The position numbers and the translations under genes are program-made. This document shows, one piece after another, positions 29,190-40,584 of a stretch of DNA of 64,000 nt. Position 1 is the first letter of the stretch. Each line of letters begins with the position of its first letter. The stretch lies in assembly GCF_018729455.1 (NCBI RefSeq), contig NZ_JAHHZF010000009.1, forward strand, positions 1 through 64,000, in the 5' to 3' direction. This DNA is from Prosthecodimorpha staleyi. Its GTDB lineage: Bacteria > Pseudomonadota > Alphaproteobacteria > Rhizobiales > Ancalomicrobiaceae. The notes beneath the pieces are model-generated. The model was not told where the DNA came from and made no database searches. It worked only from the letters and a program-made list of their open reading frames with translations.

Positions 29190-30256
29190 GCGGCTCCCGC
29201 AATGACATCACCGAAACCGCGGTCTCGGCTCAGGCGGATGCCGGTCCCTTCGCGCCCGATCCGCGCCACCGCCCGGTCATGCTCGCCGAAGTGATGGCGC
29301 ATTTGGCGCCGCGTCCGGGCGAGGTCCATCTCGACGGCACCTTCGGCGCCGGAGGCTATACGCGCGCCATCCTGGGCTCGGGGGCTTCCGTCATCGCCGT
29401 CGACCGCGATCCGAGCGCGATCCGCGCCGGCCGCGCCCTGGCGGAGGCCGCCGAGGGACGGCTGACGCTGGTCGAGGGGCGGTTCGGCGATCTCGATGCC
29501 CATGTCCGGGCAACCGGTCGCGACACCGTCGACGGCGTCGTGCTCGATATCGGCGTCTCCTCGATGCAGTTCGACGAGGCCGAGCGCGGCTTCTCGTTCC
29601 GCTTCGACGGGCCGCTCGACATGCGCATGGGCGGCGAGGGGCCGAGCGCGGCCGACATCGTCAACGGCGCCGAAGAGAACGAGATCGCCCGCATCCTCTG
29701 GGTCTATGGCGAAGAGCGCAAATCCGGGCCGATCGCGCGCGCGATCGTCCGCCGCCGTGCCGAACGGCCGTTCGAGCGCACGCGCGAGCTCGCCGATCTG
29801 TGCGAGGCCGTGCTCGGGCGGGCCAAGAAGCCGCACGAGATCCATCCGGCGACACGCACCTTCCAGGCCCTGCGCATCCATGTGAACGGCGAACTTGACG
29901 AACTGGCGCGCGCGCTCGGCGCCGCCGAGGCGGTGCTGGCCGAAGGCGGGCGGCTGGTGGTGGTCTCGTTCCACTCGCTCGAGGACCGCATCGTCAAGCG
30001 CTTCCTCGCCGACCGCAGCCGCGAGCGGGCCGGCGGCTCGCGCCATGCGCCGGAGACGGCCGTGCCGGAGCCGACCTTCGTGCTCGTCGCCAAGGGGGCG
30101 GTCGAGCCGGGCGAGGCCGAGACGGCGGTCAATCCGCGGGCGCGCTCGGCCAAGCTCCGGGCCGCGCGGCGCACTGCCGCGCCGGCCCGCGCCATCGACG
30201 CAGAAGCACTCGGCGTGCCGGATCCGGCGCCGCGACGGGGGAGGGCACGCGCATGA
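29186..30256 (+). CDS. rsmH: 16S rRNA (cytosine(1402)-N(4))-methyltransferase
   Basis: RsmH (formerly MraW) methylates C1402 in the 16S rRNA decoding region. The 356-residue protein has the SAM-binding block [18 protein letters not shown] near residue 50, [29 protein letters not shown]-type motif (core [10 protein letters not shown]) and [15 protein letters not shown] near residue 265. It is longer than E. coli RsmH (313) through an N-terminal lead and a basic Ala/Arg C-terminal tail. It overlaps mraZ and ftsL by 4 bp each. Confidence 0.94.
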   Translation: MSGSRNDITETAVSAQADAGPFAPDPRHRPVMLAEVMAHLAPRPGEVHLDGTFGAGGYTRAILGSGASVIAVDRDPSAIRAGRALAEAAEGRLTLVEGRFGDLDAHVRATGRDTVDGVVLDIGVSSMQFDEAERGFSFRFDGPLDMRMGGEGPSAADIVNGAEENEIARILWVYGEERKSGPIARAIVRRRAERPFERTRELADLCEAVLGRAKKPHEIHPATRTFQALRIHVNGELDELARALGAAEAVLAEGGRLVVVSFHSLEDRIVKRFLADRSRERAGGSRHAPETAVPEPTFVLVAKGAVEPGEAETAVNPRARSAKLRAARRTAAPARAIDAEALGVPDPAPRRGRARA

Positions 30257-30720
30257 TGCGGACGGTCAACATCATCCTGATCGGCGGCATGATGGCCGGC
30301 GCCGGCGTGGTCTACTTCCTAAAATACGAGGCCGAGCACGCCACCACGCGCGTCGCCCAGCTGAGCCGGCAGATCCAGCAGGAGCGCGAGGCGATCGCGA
30401 CGCTCCGGGCCGAATGGAGCCTCCTGAACCAGCCCAAGCGGCTGCAGGAGATGGCCGACCGCTATCACACCTATCTGGAGCTGGAGCCGCTCGACCCGAA
30501 CCAGGTCGCGACCCTCGACGACATCCCGTTCCGACAGGTCATGCCCGACGGCGGCACGGCCGGCGGCAAGGGCCCGGAGCGCCTCTTCGCCGGGGTCAAG
30601 CCGATCGAGCATACCGGCACCATCAAGAAGTCGACCGATCGGGTCGGCAAGGCCGACAAGCCCGAACCGAAGGGGGTCGATCCGAAGCCGAACGATCTCC
30701 TGAACACCATCATCCGATAG
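30253..30720 (+). CDS. ftsL: Cell division protein FtsL
   Basis: FtsL is a small bitopic protein that, with FtsB and FtsQ, activates FtsWI at the septum. The 155-residue product has a membrane segment at about residues 5-25 ([19 protein letters not shown]), then a coiled-coil-like stretch ([20 protein letters not shown]) and the [13 protein letters not shown] signature. The C-terminal third is a Lys/Pro-rich tail absent from E. coli FtsL. The ATG at 30253 overlaps the rsmH stop; the next codon but one (30256) is also ATG. Confidence 0.88.
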   Translation: MMRTVNIILIGGMMAGAGVVYFLKYEAEHATTRVAQLSRQIQQEREAIATLRAEWSLLNQPKRLQEMADRYHTYLELEPLDPNQVATLDDIPFRQVMPDGGTAGGKGPERLFAGVKPIEHTGTIKKSTDRVGKADKPEPKGVDPKPNDLLNTIIR

Positions 30721-30735
30721 GCGGGAGTGACGACC

Positions 30736-32478
30736 GTGAGCACCACGATGGACGCATTCCCCGCCGACACTTTCCGCGACCCGGCCCAGGAGGCGACCCA
30801 CGCACCGGCCCAGGCGCCCGCCCGTGGCAAGGCCCGGCGCTCGGCTACCGCGGCCGGACGGACGCGCGTCAAGGTGGCGATGCTCGGCTTCGTGGCGATC
30901 TACGGCGCCATCGCCGGCAAGCTGGTCTATCTCGGCCTGAAGGGGCCTGAGCACAGCAACACCCTCGGCGCCGCCATCGTGCAGTCCTCGCCGCGCCCGG
31001 ATCTGCTCGACCGCAACGGCGAAGTTCTGGCGACCGACATCAAGACCTCCTCGCTGTTCGCCGAGCCGCGCCGGATCATCGACGTGGACGAGGCGATCGA
31101 AGCCCTGTCGAGCGTGCTGCCGGACATGCGCGAGCCGTCTGTGCGCCACAAGCTGAAGAGCGGCGCCGGCTTCGTCTGGCTGAAGCGCGAGATCACCCCT
31201 GAGCAGCGCTTCCGCATCCACCGGCTCGGCATTCCCGGCATCGGCTTCCTGGACGAGAATAAGCGCTTCTATCCGGGCGGCGGCATGGCCAGCCACGTCG
31301 TCGGTCACGTCAATGTCGACAACCAGGGCATTGCCGGCATCGAGAAGTATATCGACGACGAGATGAACCTGAACGAGTTGCACAAGCTCGGCATCGTTCA
31401 CGATCGCGGCCTGAAGCCGCGCAAGCTGTCGCTCGATCTGCGCGTCCAGCATGTGGTGCGCGACGAGATCGCAGCTGCCAAGGAGCGCTTTCATGCGGTG
31501 GCCGCGGTCGGCATCGTGCTCGACGTGCATACCGGCGAAGTGATCGCGATGTCGTCGCTGCCCGACTACGACCCGAACAATCCGTCCGAGGCGCTGGAGA
31601 AGGACCGGATGAACCGGGCCACCGCCGGCGTCTTCGAGATGGGCTCGGTATTCAAGACCTTCAACTCGGCGATGGCGCTCGATTCCGGCCGGGTCAGCCT
31701 CAACGACAGCTTCGACGCGCGCGGCGGCCTCGCCTTCGGCGGCCAGCGCATCTCCGACTTCCACGGCAAGAATCGCATCCTGAGCGTGCCGGAGATCTTC
31801 ATCTATTCGTCGAATATCGGCTCCGCCCGGATGGCCCTGAAGGTCGGTCCGCAAGGTCAGTACGACTTCTTCACCAAGATCGGCTTCCACTCGAAGCTGA
31901 AAACGGAACTGCCCGAGGTGGCGATGCCGCTGTGGCCGAAGCGCCTTTCGGAAGTGTCCTCGGCGACCCAGTCCTTCGGCCACGGCATTTCCGTCTCGCC
32001 GATGCACACCGCTGCCGCAACCATCCCGCTGATGAACGGCGGCAAGATGATCCCGCCGACCTTCTTCGTCCGCACTCGCGCCGAGGCCGATGCCATGGCG
32101 GTGCAGGTGGTCAAGCCCGAGACCAGCGAGAAGATGAAATATCTCTTCAAGCTCAACGGCCAGATCGGTTCCGGCACACGCGCCGACGTGGCCGGCTACC
32201 GGGTCGGCGGCAAGACCGGCACGGCCGAAAAGATCGAGAACGGCCGCTATGTCGCGAACAAGCGATTCAATTCCTATCTGGCTGCCTTCCCGATCGACGA
32301 TCCGCAATATGTCGTGCTGGTGACCATCGACGAACCGAAGGCGGAGAAGGACGTCGGTGCGGCGACCGCGGGACTGAACGCCGCCCCGACGGTGGCGGCG
32401 ATCGTCAAGCGCATCGCGCCGATGCTCAACGTGCCGCCGCGCTTCGATCTGGCCCCGGCGACGCTCGCCTCCAATTGA
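30736..32478 (+). CDS. ftsI: Peptidoglycan DD-transpeptidase FtsI (PBP3)
   Basis: FtsI makes septal cross-links with FtsW. The 580-residue protein has a basic cytoplasmic N terminus, one membrane segment at about 45-68, a dimerisation domain, and a transpeptidase domain with Ser304-V-F-Lys307 (EMGSVFKTF), Ser358-Ser-Asn (YSSN) and Lys493-Thr-Gly (GKTGTAEK). I start at the GTG at 30736 because GGGAG (30723-30727) is 8 nt upstream; the earlier GTG at 30727 overlaps that site, and an ATG at 30748 is possible. Unlike many class B PBPs it has MGS-F-K rather than PGS-F-K, as in other Hyphomicrobiales. It follows ftsL by 15 bp. Confidence 0.94.
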   Translation: MSTTMDAFPADTFRDPAQEATHAPAQAPARGKARRSATAAGRTRVKVAMLGFVAIYGAIAGKLVYLGLKGPEHSNTLGAAIVQSSPRPDLLDRNGEVLATDIKTSSLFAEPRRIIDVDEAIEALSSVLPDMREPSVRHKLKSGAGFVWLKREITPEQRFRIHRLGIPGIGFLDENKRFYPGGGMASHVVGHVNVDNQGIAGIEKYIDDEMNLNELHKLGIVHDRGLKPRKLSLDLRVQHVVRDEIAAAKERFHAVAAVGIVLDVHTGEVIAMSSLPDYDPNNPSEALEKDRMNRATAGVFEMGSVFKTFNSAMALDSGRVSLNDSFDARGGLAFGGQRISDFHGKNRILSVPEIFIYSSNIGSARMALKVGPQGQYDFFTKIGFHSKLKTELPEVAMPLWPKRLSEVSSATQSFGHGISVSPMHTAAATIPLMNGGKMIPPTFFVRTRAEADAMAVQVVKPETSEKMKYLFKLNGQIGSGTRADVAGYRVGGKTGTAEKIENGRYVANKRFNSYLAAFPIDDPQYVVLVTIDEPKAEKDVGAATAGLNAAPTVAAIVKRIAPMLNVPPRFDLAPATLASN

Positions 32479-32539
32479 CCGTTTCGTTGCGTTCCGCTAC
32501 CCGCGGGTTCGAGTTTTCGACCGAAGGATCGGGACGATC

Positions 32540-33997
32540 ATGCGCCTCGACGCACTCCTCGACGAATTGACGCCGGGCCTGCCGGATGGCCTCGGCGGCG
32601 TGGAGGTGGCTGCGGTCACGTCCGACAGCCGCAAGGTCGTTCCCGGCGGCCTGTTCGTGGCGCTCGCCGGTGCCAAGGCGGACGGCGCCCGCTTCGCCGG
32701 TGATGCGGTGGCTCGCGGTGCCGTTGCGGTCTTGGCCGCGGATGGTGCCGGCCTGGGCGGCCTTCCGGTTCCGGTGATCACGGCCACCGATCCGCGCCGC
32801 GCGCTGGCCATCGCCGCCGCGCGGCTCGCCGGCCCGCAGCCGGGCACGGTCGTCGCCGTCACCGGGACCAGCGGCAAGACCTCGATCGCCGCCTTCGTCC
32901 GCCAGATCTGGGCCGCGACCGGCAAGGCGGCCGCTTCGATCGGCACGATCGGGGTGGTCGGCCCGAAGGGCGCGCTCTACGGCAGCCTGACGACACCCGA
33001 TCCGGTCGACCTTGCCGGGACCCTTGCCGGCCTCGCCGCCGAGGGCGTTTCCCATGTCGCGCTGGAAGCGTCCTCGCACGGGCTCGACCAGCGCCGGCTC
33101 GACGGCGTCCGCATCGGCGCCGGCGCTTTCACCAACCTGTCGCGCGACCATCTCGACTACCACCCGACCGTCGAAGACTATTTCGCCGCCAAGATGCGGC
33201 TGTTCGACGAGCTGCTGGCGCCCGGGCAGGGTGCGGTGGTCGATGTCGATACCGAGCATGGCCGCCGCGCCGCCGACCACGCGACCCGGCGCGGGCTCGA
33301 CCTCATGACCGTCGGGCAGGCCGGCACCGCCCTCAAGGTACTCGCCGCCGAGCCGGACGGCTTCCGCCAGATCGTGACGGTCGCGGTCGCGGGAGAGACC
33401 CACACCGTCCGCCTGCCGCTCCTCGGCACCTTCCAGGTCTCCAACGCGCTGGTCGCCGCCGGGCTCGCCATCGTCACCGGCACGCCGGTCGCCGACGCCC
33501 TGGGAGCGCTCGAGGGCCTGACGGGGGCCTCCGGGCGGCTCGATCTGGTCGGCACGACCGCGGCCGGCGCGCCGGTCTTCGTCGACTACGCGCACAAGCC
33601 CGATGCCCTGGAGAAGGTGCTGGAGGCGCTCAGGCCCTTCGCGCGCGGCCGTCTGGTCGCGGTGTTCGGCTGCGGCGGCGACCGCGATCCCGGCAAGCGG
33701 CCGATCATGGGCGAGATCGCCGGCCGCCTCGCCGATGTTGCGATCGTCACCGACGACAACCCGCGCAGCGAGGATCCGGCCGCGATTCGCCGGGCCATCC
33801 TGGCCGCCGCGCCCGGTGCGATCGAGATCGGCGACCGGGCCGAGGCCATCCGCCGGGCGGTCAGCCTGCTGAAGGACGGGGATATTCTCGTCATCGCCGG
33901 CAAAGGCCACGAAACCGGCCAGATCGTCGGCGACCGGGTGCTGCCCTTCTCAGACCACGAGGCCGCCCGCGCGGCGCTTGCCGAGGTATCCGCATGA
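32540..33997 (+). CDS. murE: UDP-N-acetylmuramoyl-L-alanyl-D-glutamate--2,6-diaminopimelate ligase
   Basis: MurE adds meso-diaminopimelate to the peptidoglycan precursor using ATP. In the 485-residue product the P-loop TGTSGKTS is at 108-115, the substrate loop [19 protein letters not shown] follows, and DNPR at 406-409 is the signature that selects meso-DAP over lysine. GAAGGA lies before the ATG. The gene overlaps murF by 4 bp and follows ftsI by 61 bp. Confidence 0.96.
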   Translation: MRLDALLDELTPGLPDGLGGVEVAAVTSDSRKVVPGGLFVALAGAKADGARFAGDAVARGAVAVLAADGAGLGGLPVPVITATDPRRALAIAAARLAGPQPGTVVAVTGTSGKTSIAAFVRQIWAATGKAAASIGTIGVVGPKGALYGSLTTPDPVDLAGTLAGLAAEGVSHVALEASSHGLDQRRLDGVRIGAGAFTNLSRDHLDYHPTVEDYFAAKMRLFDELLAPGQGAVVDVDTEHGRRAADHATRRGLDLMTVGQAGTALKVLAAEPDGFRQIVTVAVAGETHTVRLPLLGTFQVSNALVAAGLAIVTGTPVADALGALEGLTGASGRLDLVGTTAAGAPVFVDYAHKPDALEKVLEALRPFARGRLVAVFGCGGDRDPGKRPIMGEIAGRLADVAIVTDDNPRSEDPAAIRRAILAAAPGAIEIGDRAEAIRRAVSLLKDGDILVIAGKGHETGQIVGDRVLPFSDHEAARAALAEVSA

Positions 33998-35421
33998 CCG
34001 CGCCGCTCTGGACCCTCGATGCCCTGGCGACCGCCATGGCCGGCCGCGTGGTCGGCCCGGCCGGCGCGGCGGCGACCGGCATCTCCATCGACAGCCGCAC
34101 GATCGCGCCCGGCGAGGCCTTCTTCGCCATCAAGGGCGACCTGCATGACGGCCACGACTTCGTCGCCAAGGCCCTGGAACGCGGCGCGGCCTTCGCGGTG
34201 GTGGCCGAGGCGCGGCTCGCCGATCTGCCGGCGGACGGGCGCTATGTCGTGGTCGACGACGTACTCGCCGGGCTGGTCCGGCTCGGCATCGCGGCCCGGG
34301 GCCGTACGACGGCGCGGATCGTCGCGGTGACCGGCTCGGTCGGCAAGACCTCGACCAAGGAGGCGTTGGCCATGGTGCTGCGCGAGCACGGCCGCGTGCA
34401 TGCCTCGGTCGCCTCGTTCAACAACCATTGGGGCGTGCCGCTGACGCTGGCGCGCATGCCGGCCGATACCGAGTTCGGGGTGTTCGAGATCGGCATGAAC
34501 CATGCCGGCGAGATCACGCCGCTGACCGGCATGGTCCGCCCGCATGTCGCCGTCGTCACCACGGTCGCGCCGGTGCATCTGGAATTCTTCGCCTCGGTCG
34601 AAAAGATCGCGGAGGCGAAGGCCGAAATCTTCTCGGGGTTGGAACCGGGCGGCCATGCGGTCGTCAACGGCGACATCCCGACCGCGCCGATCCTGATCGA
34701 GACCGCCCGCCGCTGCGGCGCCGCGGTGCATCGCTTCGGCGAAGGCGAGGGGCTGGAAAGCCGGCTCATCGCGGTCGACCTGCGCCCCGGCGACAGCACG
34801 CTGACCGCCAGCATCCTCGGCCGCACGGTGACGGCCGAAATCGGCGCGCCCGGCCGGCACATCGCCATGAATGCGCTGGCGATCCTGACCGCCGCGGTGC
34901 TGCTCGGCGCCGATCTCGACCGCGCCGCCGCGGCGCTGGTCCGGCTCGCCCCGCCGAAGGGGCGCGGCGCCCGCTTCACGCTCGCCCTGCCGGACGGGGC
35001 CGCGACCCTGATCGACGAGAGCTACAACGCCAATCCGGCTTCCATGCGCGCGGCGATCGCGCTGCTCGGCCAGTCTCGCCCCGGTCCGGGCGGACGCCGC
35101 ATCGCGGTGCTCGGCGACATGCGCGAATTGGGGCCGACCGGCGCCGAACTTCATGCCGCGCTCGCCGGACCGCTCGCCGAGGCGGGCATCGACCGGGCCT
35201 ATCTGTGCGGACCGTTGATGCATGCACTTTGGCAGGCCTTGCCGGACACCCTGCACGGGGCCTATGCGGAAACGTCGGCCGGTCTCGAACCGAATCTGCC
35301 CGGCGAGATCCGGTCCGGCGACGTGGTCATGGTCAAGGGATCGCTCGGCAGCCGCATGATCCCGATCGTGGACGCGCTCAAGGCGCGCTTCGCGGCCCAA
35401 ACGGAACCGGAACGGGCCTGA
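33994..35421 (+). CDS. murF: UDP-N-acetylmuramoyl-tripeptide--D-alanyl-D-alanine ligase
   Basis: MurF adds D-Ala-D-Ala to UDP-MurNAc-tripeptide. The 475-residue protein has the ATP loop TGSVGKTS at 113-120, the [16 protein letters not shown] region, [11 protein letters not shown], and the C-terminal domain with [15 protein letters not shown] and VLGDMRELG. The product extends beyond E. coli MurF (452) at the C terminus. ATGA overlap with murE; mraY begins 20 bp later. Confidence 0.96.
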   Translation: MTAPLWTLDALATAMAGRVVGPAGAAATGISIDSRTIAPGEAFFAIKGDLHDGHDFVAKALERGAAFAVVAEARLADLPADGRYVVVDDVLAGLVRLGIAARGRTTARIVAVTGSVGKTSTKEALAMVLREHGRVHASVASFNNHWGVPLTLARMPADTEFGVFEIGMNHAGEITPLTGMVRPHVAVVTTVAPVHLEFFASVEKIAEAKAEIFSGLEPGGHAVVNGDIPTAPILIETARRCGAAVHRFGEGEGLESRLIAVDLRPGDSTLTASILGRTVTAEIGAPGRHIAMNALAILTAAVLLGADLDRAAAALVRLAPPKGRGARFTLALPDGAATLIDESYNANPASMRAAIALLGQSRPGPGGRRIAVLGDMRELGPTGAELHAALAGPLAEAGIDRAYLCGPLMHALWQALPDTLHGAYAETSAGLEPNLPGEIRSGDVVMVKGSLGSRMIPIVDALKARFAAQTEPERA

Positions 35422-35441
35422 CCCCGGGGAGGAAACCGAAC

Positions 35442-36524
35442 GTGCTCTATCTCCTCGGCGAATTCTCCGACAAGCTCGCGGCGCTCAATGTCTTCCGCTA
35501 CATCACCTTCCGGACCGGCGGGGCGATCCTGACCGCGCTGATGTTCGTCTTCCTGTTCGGACCGGCGATCATCAACACGCTTCGCGTCAAGCAGGGCAAG
35601 GGCCAGCCGATCCGCGCGGACGGGCCGCAGTCACACCTTCTGAAGAAGGGAACGCCGACCATGGGCGGGCTGATGATCCTGTCCGGCGTGATCTTCTCGA
35701 CGCTGCTCTGGGTCAACCTGACCAACATCTACATCTGGGTCGTGCTGATCGTGATGGTCGGCTTCGGCATGATCGGCTTCTTCGACGACTTCCTGAAGGT
35801 GACGAAGCAGTCGCACAAGGGCTTCTCGGCTTGGCAGCGCATGGGCCTCGAAATCCTGATTTCCGGCGTCGCGGTCTGGACGATTATGTCGGCCGGCAAG
35901 ATCCCCTATGCGACCTCGCTGACCTTCCCGTTCTTCAAGGACGCGCTGATCAATCTCGGCTGGTTCTTTATCCCGTTCGGCGCTGTGGTGATCGTCGGGG
36001 CCGGCAATGCCGTCAACCTGACCGACGGCCTCGACGGCCTCGCCATCGTGCCGGTGATGATCGCCGCCGGCAGCTTCGGCATCATTGCCTATGCGACCGG
36101 CAACGCCGTCTTCGCCGACTATCTGAACATCAACCACACGCCCGGCACCGGCGAACTGGCCGTGGTGCTCGGCGCGGTGATCGGGGCGGGGCTCGGCTTC
36201 CTGTGGTTCAACGCCCCACCGGCGGCGATCTTCATGGGCGATACCGGCTCGCTGGCGCTGGGCGGCCTGCTCGGCACGGTCGCGGTCGCGACCAAGCACG
36301 AGATCGTGCTCGCCATCGTCGGCGGCATCTTCGTGATGGAGGCGCTGTCGGTCATCATCCAGGTGACCAGCTTCAAGCTGACCGGCAAGCGCGTGTTCAA
36401 GATGGCGCCGATCCATCATCACTTCGAGCAGCTCGGCTGGAAGGAGCCGCAGGTCGTGATCCGGTTCTGGGTGATCGCCTTCGTGCTCGCCCTGATCGGC
36501 CTGTCGACCCTGAAGCTGAGGTGA
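35442..36524 (+). CDS. mraY: Phospho-N-acetylmuramoyl-pentapeptide transferase
   Basis: MraY makes lipid I in the inner membrane from UDP-MurNAc-pentapeptide and undecaprenyl phosphate. The 360-residue protein has about ten membrane segments and the diagnostic motifs [17 protein letters not shown] (Asp pair), [25 protein letters not shown] and [11 protein letters not shown]. It uses a GTG start with GGGGAGGA upstream (35425-35432). Longer in-frame starts would overlap murF. murD follows after 4 bp. Confidence 0.96.
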   Translation: MLYLLGEFSDKLAALNVFRYITFRTGGAILTALMFVFLFGPAIINTLRVKQGKGQPIRADGPQSHLLKKGTPTMGGLMILSGVIFSTLLWVNLTNIYIWVVLIVMVGFGMIGFFDDFLKVTKQSHKGFSAWQRMGLEILISGVAVWTIMSAGKIPYATSLTFPFFKDALINLGWFFIPFGAVVIVGAGNAVNLTDGLDGLAIVPVMIAAGSFGIIAYATGNAVFADYLNINHTPGTGELAVVLGAVIGAGLGFLWFNAPPAAIFMGDTGSLALGGLLGTVAVATKHEIVLAIVGGIFVMEALSVIIQVTSFKLTGKRVFKMAPIHHHFEQLGWKEPQVVIRFWVIAFVLALIGLSTLKLR

Positions 36525-36528
36525 GCCG

Positions 36529-37926
36529 ATGATCCCGGTCGAGAGCTTCCGAGGTCTCAAGGTCGCGGTGGTCGGGCTCGGCGGCTCGGGCATGGTCACG
36601 GCGGAGGCCCTGCGCGCCGGCGGTGCCGTGCCGATCCTCGCCGACGACAATGCCGAGGCGATGGCGCGCGCGGCGGCGGCCGGCTTCGCCACGGACCCGC
36701 TGCGCGATGTCGATTGGCGGAGCCTTGCGGCCCTGGTGCTGGCGCCGGGCGTGCCGCTGACCCATCCGCGACCGCATTGGAGCGTCGACCTCGCCCTGTC
36801 GCACGGCGTTCCGATCCTCGGCGATGTCGAGCTCTTCTGCCGGGAACGGCGCGCGCGCTGTCCGGATGCGCCGCTGATCGCGATCACCGGCACCAACGGC
36901 AAGTCGACCACCACGGCGCTGATCGCGCATCTTCTCGCCCATGCCGGCCGCGACGTTCAGATGGGCGGCAATATCGGCCGTGCGGTGCTGTCGCTCGATC
37001 CGCCGCAGCCGGGCCGCCACTACGTCATCGAGTGTTCGTCCTTCCAGATCGACACGACGCCGTCGATCGATCCGACCGTCGGCATCCTGCTCAACCTGAG
37101 CGAGGACCATCTCGACCGCCATGGCACCATGGCCAACTATGCGGCCATCAAGGAGCGGCTGGTCGCGGGAGCGGCAACCGCGATCGTCGGCGTCGACGAT
37201 CCGCTCTCAGCCGCGATCGCCGACCGGGTCGAGCAGCGCGGCACGCGGGTGGTGCGCATCTCCAACCGCAATCCGGTCGCCCACGGCTACTACTACGAGG
37301 CCGGCCACATCATCGAGGCGGCGACAGCGTCGGCGACGGTCGCGGGCGATCTCGGCGGCATCGCTGCGCTGCGCGGCGCCCATAACGGCCAGAATGCCGC
37401 TGCCGCGGTCGCGGCCGTGCGCGCGCTCGGCCTCGACCACCGCACCATCATGGCGGGCCTGCGCAGCTTTCCGGGGCTCGCCCACCGCATGGAGCTGATC
37501 GGCCGGCGCGGCCGGGTCCTGTTCGTCAACGATTCCAAGGCGACCAACGCGGATTCGACCGCCCAGGCCCTGGCCAGCTTCGAGCGCATCTACTGGATCG
37601 CCGGCGGCAAGCCGAAGACCGGCGGCATCACGTCGCTCGAAAGCTTCTTCCCGCGCGTTGCCAAGGCCTATCTGATCGGCGTGGCGACCGAGGAGTTCGC
37701 CGATACCCTCGATGGCAAGGTCGCCTACGAGAAGAGCGGCACCGTCGCGGCCGCGCTTGAGGCGGCGGCGCGTGATGCGGCCGAGGACGGCGCGCCGGAA
37801 TCGGTCGTGCTCCTGTCGCCGGCCTGTGCGTCCTATGACCAGTTCAAGAATTTCGAGGTCCGCGGCGATCATTTCCGCAGCCTCGTGCGTCAGATCGACG
37901 GGCTCGTCCTGCGCGAGGGGGCATAG
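36529..37926 (+). CDS. murD: UDP-N-acetylmuramoyl-L-alanine--D-glutamate ligase
   Basis: MurD adds D-glutamate to UDP-MurNAc-L-Ala. The 465-residue product starts with a Rossmann-like domain ([17 protein letters not shown]), has the ATP loop GTNGKST at 121-127 and ends with [20 protein letters not shown], the family's C-terminal signature. It is close to the 438 of E. coli plus small insertions. A 254-bp gap before ftsW follows, without an evident terminator. Confidence 0.96.
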   Translation: MIPVESFRGLKVAVVGLGGSGMVTAEALRAGGAVPILADDNAEAMARAAAAGFATDPLRDVDWRSLAALVLAPGVPLTHPRPHWSVDLALSHGVPILGDVELFCRERRARCPDAPLIAITGTNGKSTTTALIAHLLAHAGRDVQMGGNIGRAVLSLDPPQPGRHYVIECSSFQIDTTPSIDPTVGILLNLSEDHLDRHGTMANYAAIKERLVAGAATAIVGVDDPLSAAIADRVEQRGTRVVRISNRNPVAHGYYYEAGHIIEAATASATVAGDLGGIAALRGAHNGQNAAAAVAAVRALGLDHRTIMAGLRSFPGLAHRMELIGRRGRVLFVNDSKATNADSTAQALASFERIYWIAGGKPKTGGITSLESFFPRVAKAYLIGVATEEFADTLDGKVAYEKSGTVAAALEAAARDAAEDGAPESVVLLSPACASYDQFKNFEVRGDHFRSLVRQIDGLVLREGA

Positions 37927-38180
37927 ATGCGTGTCTGCCGGGGAAAGTCCGTGGTTCCAGGCGGATGACCGGGCGTCCTCACGTCGGGCATTCGCTGCGT
38001 CGCCGGCGGGTTTCAGGCCGGCTATCGGTTTCCAGTCGCGTCCAAGCGTATTCCGAGACGTCCGGCGCCGTTCGAAGCGCCTGGCTAACGAAGTGTAAAG
38101 GTTAAGACTTTATTGGTCTGCCGATGCGTCCCGCAGGTGCTTCGCCGCGCTGCCCGGCCGCTTCTCGCAGGGGAGAGATC

Positions 38181-39362
38181 ATGGTCGCCCGTACGGATCG
38201 CTCGAGCTTTGCGGAATGGTGGTGGACCATCGACCGCTCGCTGCTCGCCGCCTTCGTTGCCCTGATGGTGACGGGGCTGGTGATGTCCTTCGCGGCGAGC
38301 CCGCCGGTCGCCGAACGCATCGGCGCCGACCAGTTCCATTTCGTCAAGCGGCACGCGGCCTTCTTCCTGCCGGCCCTGCTGGTGCTGTTCGTCGGTTCCT
38401 TCTTCACGCCCCGCCTGGTGCGGCGCATGGCGCTGGTCACGCTGATCGGCGGCATCGCGCTGCTCGCCGCGACGCTGTTCTTCGGCCAGGAGATCAAGGG
38501 CGCGCGGCGCTGGCTGACGATCGCCGGCATCACCGTTCAGCCGTCGGAATTCGTCAAGCCGGCCTTCGTGATCGTGGTCGCCTGGCTGTTCGCGGAGCGC
38601 CAGCGTAGGCCCGAAATCCCCGGCATCCTGTTCGCCGTCCTGCTGCTGATCGCGATGATCGGGCTGCTCGTCGCGCAGCCCGACTTCGGCCAGACCATGC
38701 TGACGGTGATCGCCTGGGGATCGATCTTCTTCGTCGCCGGCGTGCCGATCTTCTGGGTGATGGTGCTCGGCGCGGCCGGCGTCGGCGGCATCTACGCGGC
38801 CTATACGATGCTGCCGCACGTGACCGCGCGCATCAACAAGTTCCTGGCCAAGTTCAACGGGATGGAGGGCGCCAAGGCGAACTCGACCGCGTTCCAGGCC
38901 GACAAGGCGCTGGACAGCTTCGCCAGCGGCGGCTGGCTCGGCCGCGGCCCGGGCGAGGGCACGGTCAAATGGATCCTGCCGGACAGCCACACCGACTTCA
39001 TCGCGGCCGTGATGGGCGAGGAATTCGGTATCCTGGCCTGCCTCATCCTCGCCTCGGTGATCGCCTATGTGGTGCTGCGCGGCCTGAGGCATGCCCTCGC
39101 CACCGACGATCCCTTCATCCGCTTCTCCGTCACCGGGCTCGTCACCCTGTTCGGGGTGCAGAGCGCCATCAACCTCGCCGTGAACCTGCATCTGGTCCCC
39201 TCCAAGGGCATGACGCTGCCCTTCATCTCCTATGGCGGCTCGTCGCTGATCGCGGTCGCGCTGGGCATGAGCTGGCTGCTTGCGCTGACCCGCCGCCGGG
39301 CGCAGACCACGCGCATCGCGCGTTCGATCCATGACGAGCAGCCCCTGGAGGCCCTGGCGTGA
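38181..39362 (+). CDS. ftsW: SEDS glycosyltransferase FtsW
   Basis: FtsW polymerises septal glycan from lipid II with FtsI. The 393-residue membrane protein has about ten hydrophobic segments, the conserved extracellular loop with GRGPGEGTVKW and LPDSHTDFIAAVMGEEFG near the middle, and the C-terminal PSKGMTLPFISYGGSS. The ATG at 38181 has GGGGAGAGA upstream. The 254-bp gap from murD contains a small AT-rich patch near 38092-38112 but no clear promoter. It overlaps murG as GTGA. Confidence 0.94.
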   Translation: MVARTDRSSFAEWWWTIDRSLLAAFVALMVTGLVMSFAASPPVAERIGADQFHFVKRHAAFFLPALLVLFVGSFFTPRLVRRMALVTLIGGIALLAATLFFGQEIKGARRWLTIAGITVQPSEFVKPAFVIVVAWLFAERQRRPEIPGILFAVLLLIAMIGLLVAQPDFGQTMLTVIAWGSIFFVAGVPIFWVMVLGAAGVGGIYAAYTMLPHVTARINKFLAKFNGMEGAKANSTAFQADKALDSFASGGWLGRGPGEGTVKWILPDSHTDFIAAVMGEEFGILACLILASVIAYVVLRGLRHALATDDPFIRFSVTGLVTLFGVQSAINLAVNLHLVPSKGMTLPFISYGGSSLIAVALGMSWLLALTRRRAQTTRIARSIHDEQPLEALA

Positions 39363-40453
39363 GAAGCGGCACGATCCTGGTTGCCGCCGGAGGGACCGGC
39401 GGCCATCTCTTTCCCGCCGAATCGCTCGCCGCCGAACTCGGCCGGCGCGGCTGGACGGTGGATCTGGCCACCGACGAGCGCGCCGACAAATATGGCCGGG
39501 CCTTCCCGGCCCGGGCGATCCATATCATCGACTCCGAGACCTATCGCGGCCGGTCGCCGATCGCCGTGATGCGCACCGCCTGGCATATGATCCGCGGGCT
39601 GCGGCAGTCCTGGAAGCTGATCTCCGGCCTCAATCCGGCGGCCGTGGTCGGCTTCGGCGGCTATCCGACTGTGCCACCGCTGCTCGCGGCGGTCATGCGC
39701 CATGTCCCGACCGTCCTTCATGACCAGAATGCCGTCATGGGCCGCGCCAATCGTGGCCTCGCCAAGCATGTCACCCGGATCGCGCTGTCTTTCGCGCACA
39801 CCCGCCATGCCGAGCCCTTCGCCGCGAAATACGTCCATACCGGCAATCCAGTGCGCGACATGGTCATTGAGGCGGCGACGATCCCGTATGATCCGCCGGT
39901 CGCCGGGGGCGAGTTCCGTCTCCTGGTCTTCGGCGGCAGTCAGGGCGCACGCTTCTTCTCCGACGCCGTGCCGCCGGCCCTGGCCCTGCTGCCGGCCGAC
40001 CTGCGCGCGCGGCTGAAGCTCGTCCAGCAGGTCCGCGCCGAGGATATGGACAGGACCCGGGCGGCGCTCGCCGGGCTCGGCATCGCGGCGGAGACGGCGC
40101 CCTTCTTCGTCGACCTGCCGGCCCGGATCGCTGAGGCCCATCTGGTGCTGTGCCGCTCCGGCGCGTCGACGGTCGGCGAACTGGCCGTGATCGGCCGGCC
40201 GGGCCTGATGGTGCCGCTGCCGCATGCGCTCGACCAGGACCAGGCCGAGAATGCGCGCGTGCTCGAGGAGGCCGGCGGCGGCTGGACGATCCGGCAGGCG
40301 GACCTGACGCCGGAGCGCCTTGCCGAGACCCTGGCGGGCTTCATGCGCGCCCCGGAACGGCTGTCCGCGGCGGCTGCGGCGGCGCGGGCTGAGGGGCGCC
40401 CGGATGCGGTCGCCCGGCTCGCCGACCTCGTCGAGGCGGTCGCGCAGGGTTGA
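39359..40453 (+). CDS. murG: UDP-N-acetylglucosamine--undecaprenyl-pyrophosphoryl-MurNAc-pentapeptide GlcNAc transferase
   Basis: MurG makes lipid II on the inner face of the membrane. The 364-residue protein has the N-terminal [12 protein letters not shown] loop at 9-20, [16 protein letters not shown] and [12 protein letters not shown] in the first domain, and the donor-binding [19 protein letters not shown] with [15 protein letters not shown] in the second. The GTG start overlaps the ftsW stop by 4 bp. murC follows after a 131-bp gap. Confidence 0.95.
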   Translation: MRSGTILVAAGGTGGHLFPAESLAAELGRRGWTVDLATDERADKYGRAFPARAIHIIDSETYRGRSPIAVMRTAWHMIRGLRQSWKLISGLNPAAVVGFGGYPTVPPLLAAVMRHVPTVLHDQNAVMGRANRGLAKHVTRIALSFAHTRHAEPFAAKYVHTGNPVRDMVIEAATIPYDPPVAGGEFRLLVFGGSQGARFFSDAVPPALALLPADLRARLKLVQQVRAEDMDRTRAALAGLGIAAETAPFFVDLPARIAEAHLVLCRSGASTVGELAVIGRPGLMVPLPHALDQDQAENARVLEEAGGGWTIRQADLTPERLAETLAGFMRAPERLSAAAAAARAEGRPDAVARLADLVEAVAQG

Positions 40454-40584
40454 TTTCGCGGGGTCGAAAGGCCCGATACCACAAGCGGTTGGCGCCTCAT
40501 CCCGAGAGGGTGCGCGAACCGGACGGTCCGCCCGGACCATCGGACAGACATGCCCCAGAAGGGGCCGCACAGGAGAGACGACCC

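Noticed and set aside
40450-40584. Extended N terminus of MurC
   Set aside because: Family similarity begins at the ATG at 40585, which has a good ribosome-binding site.
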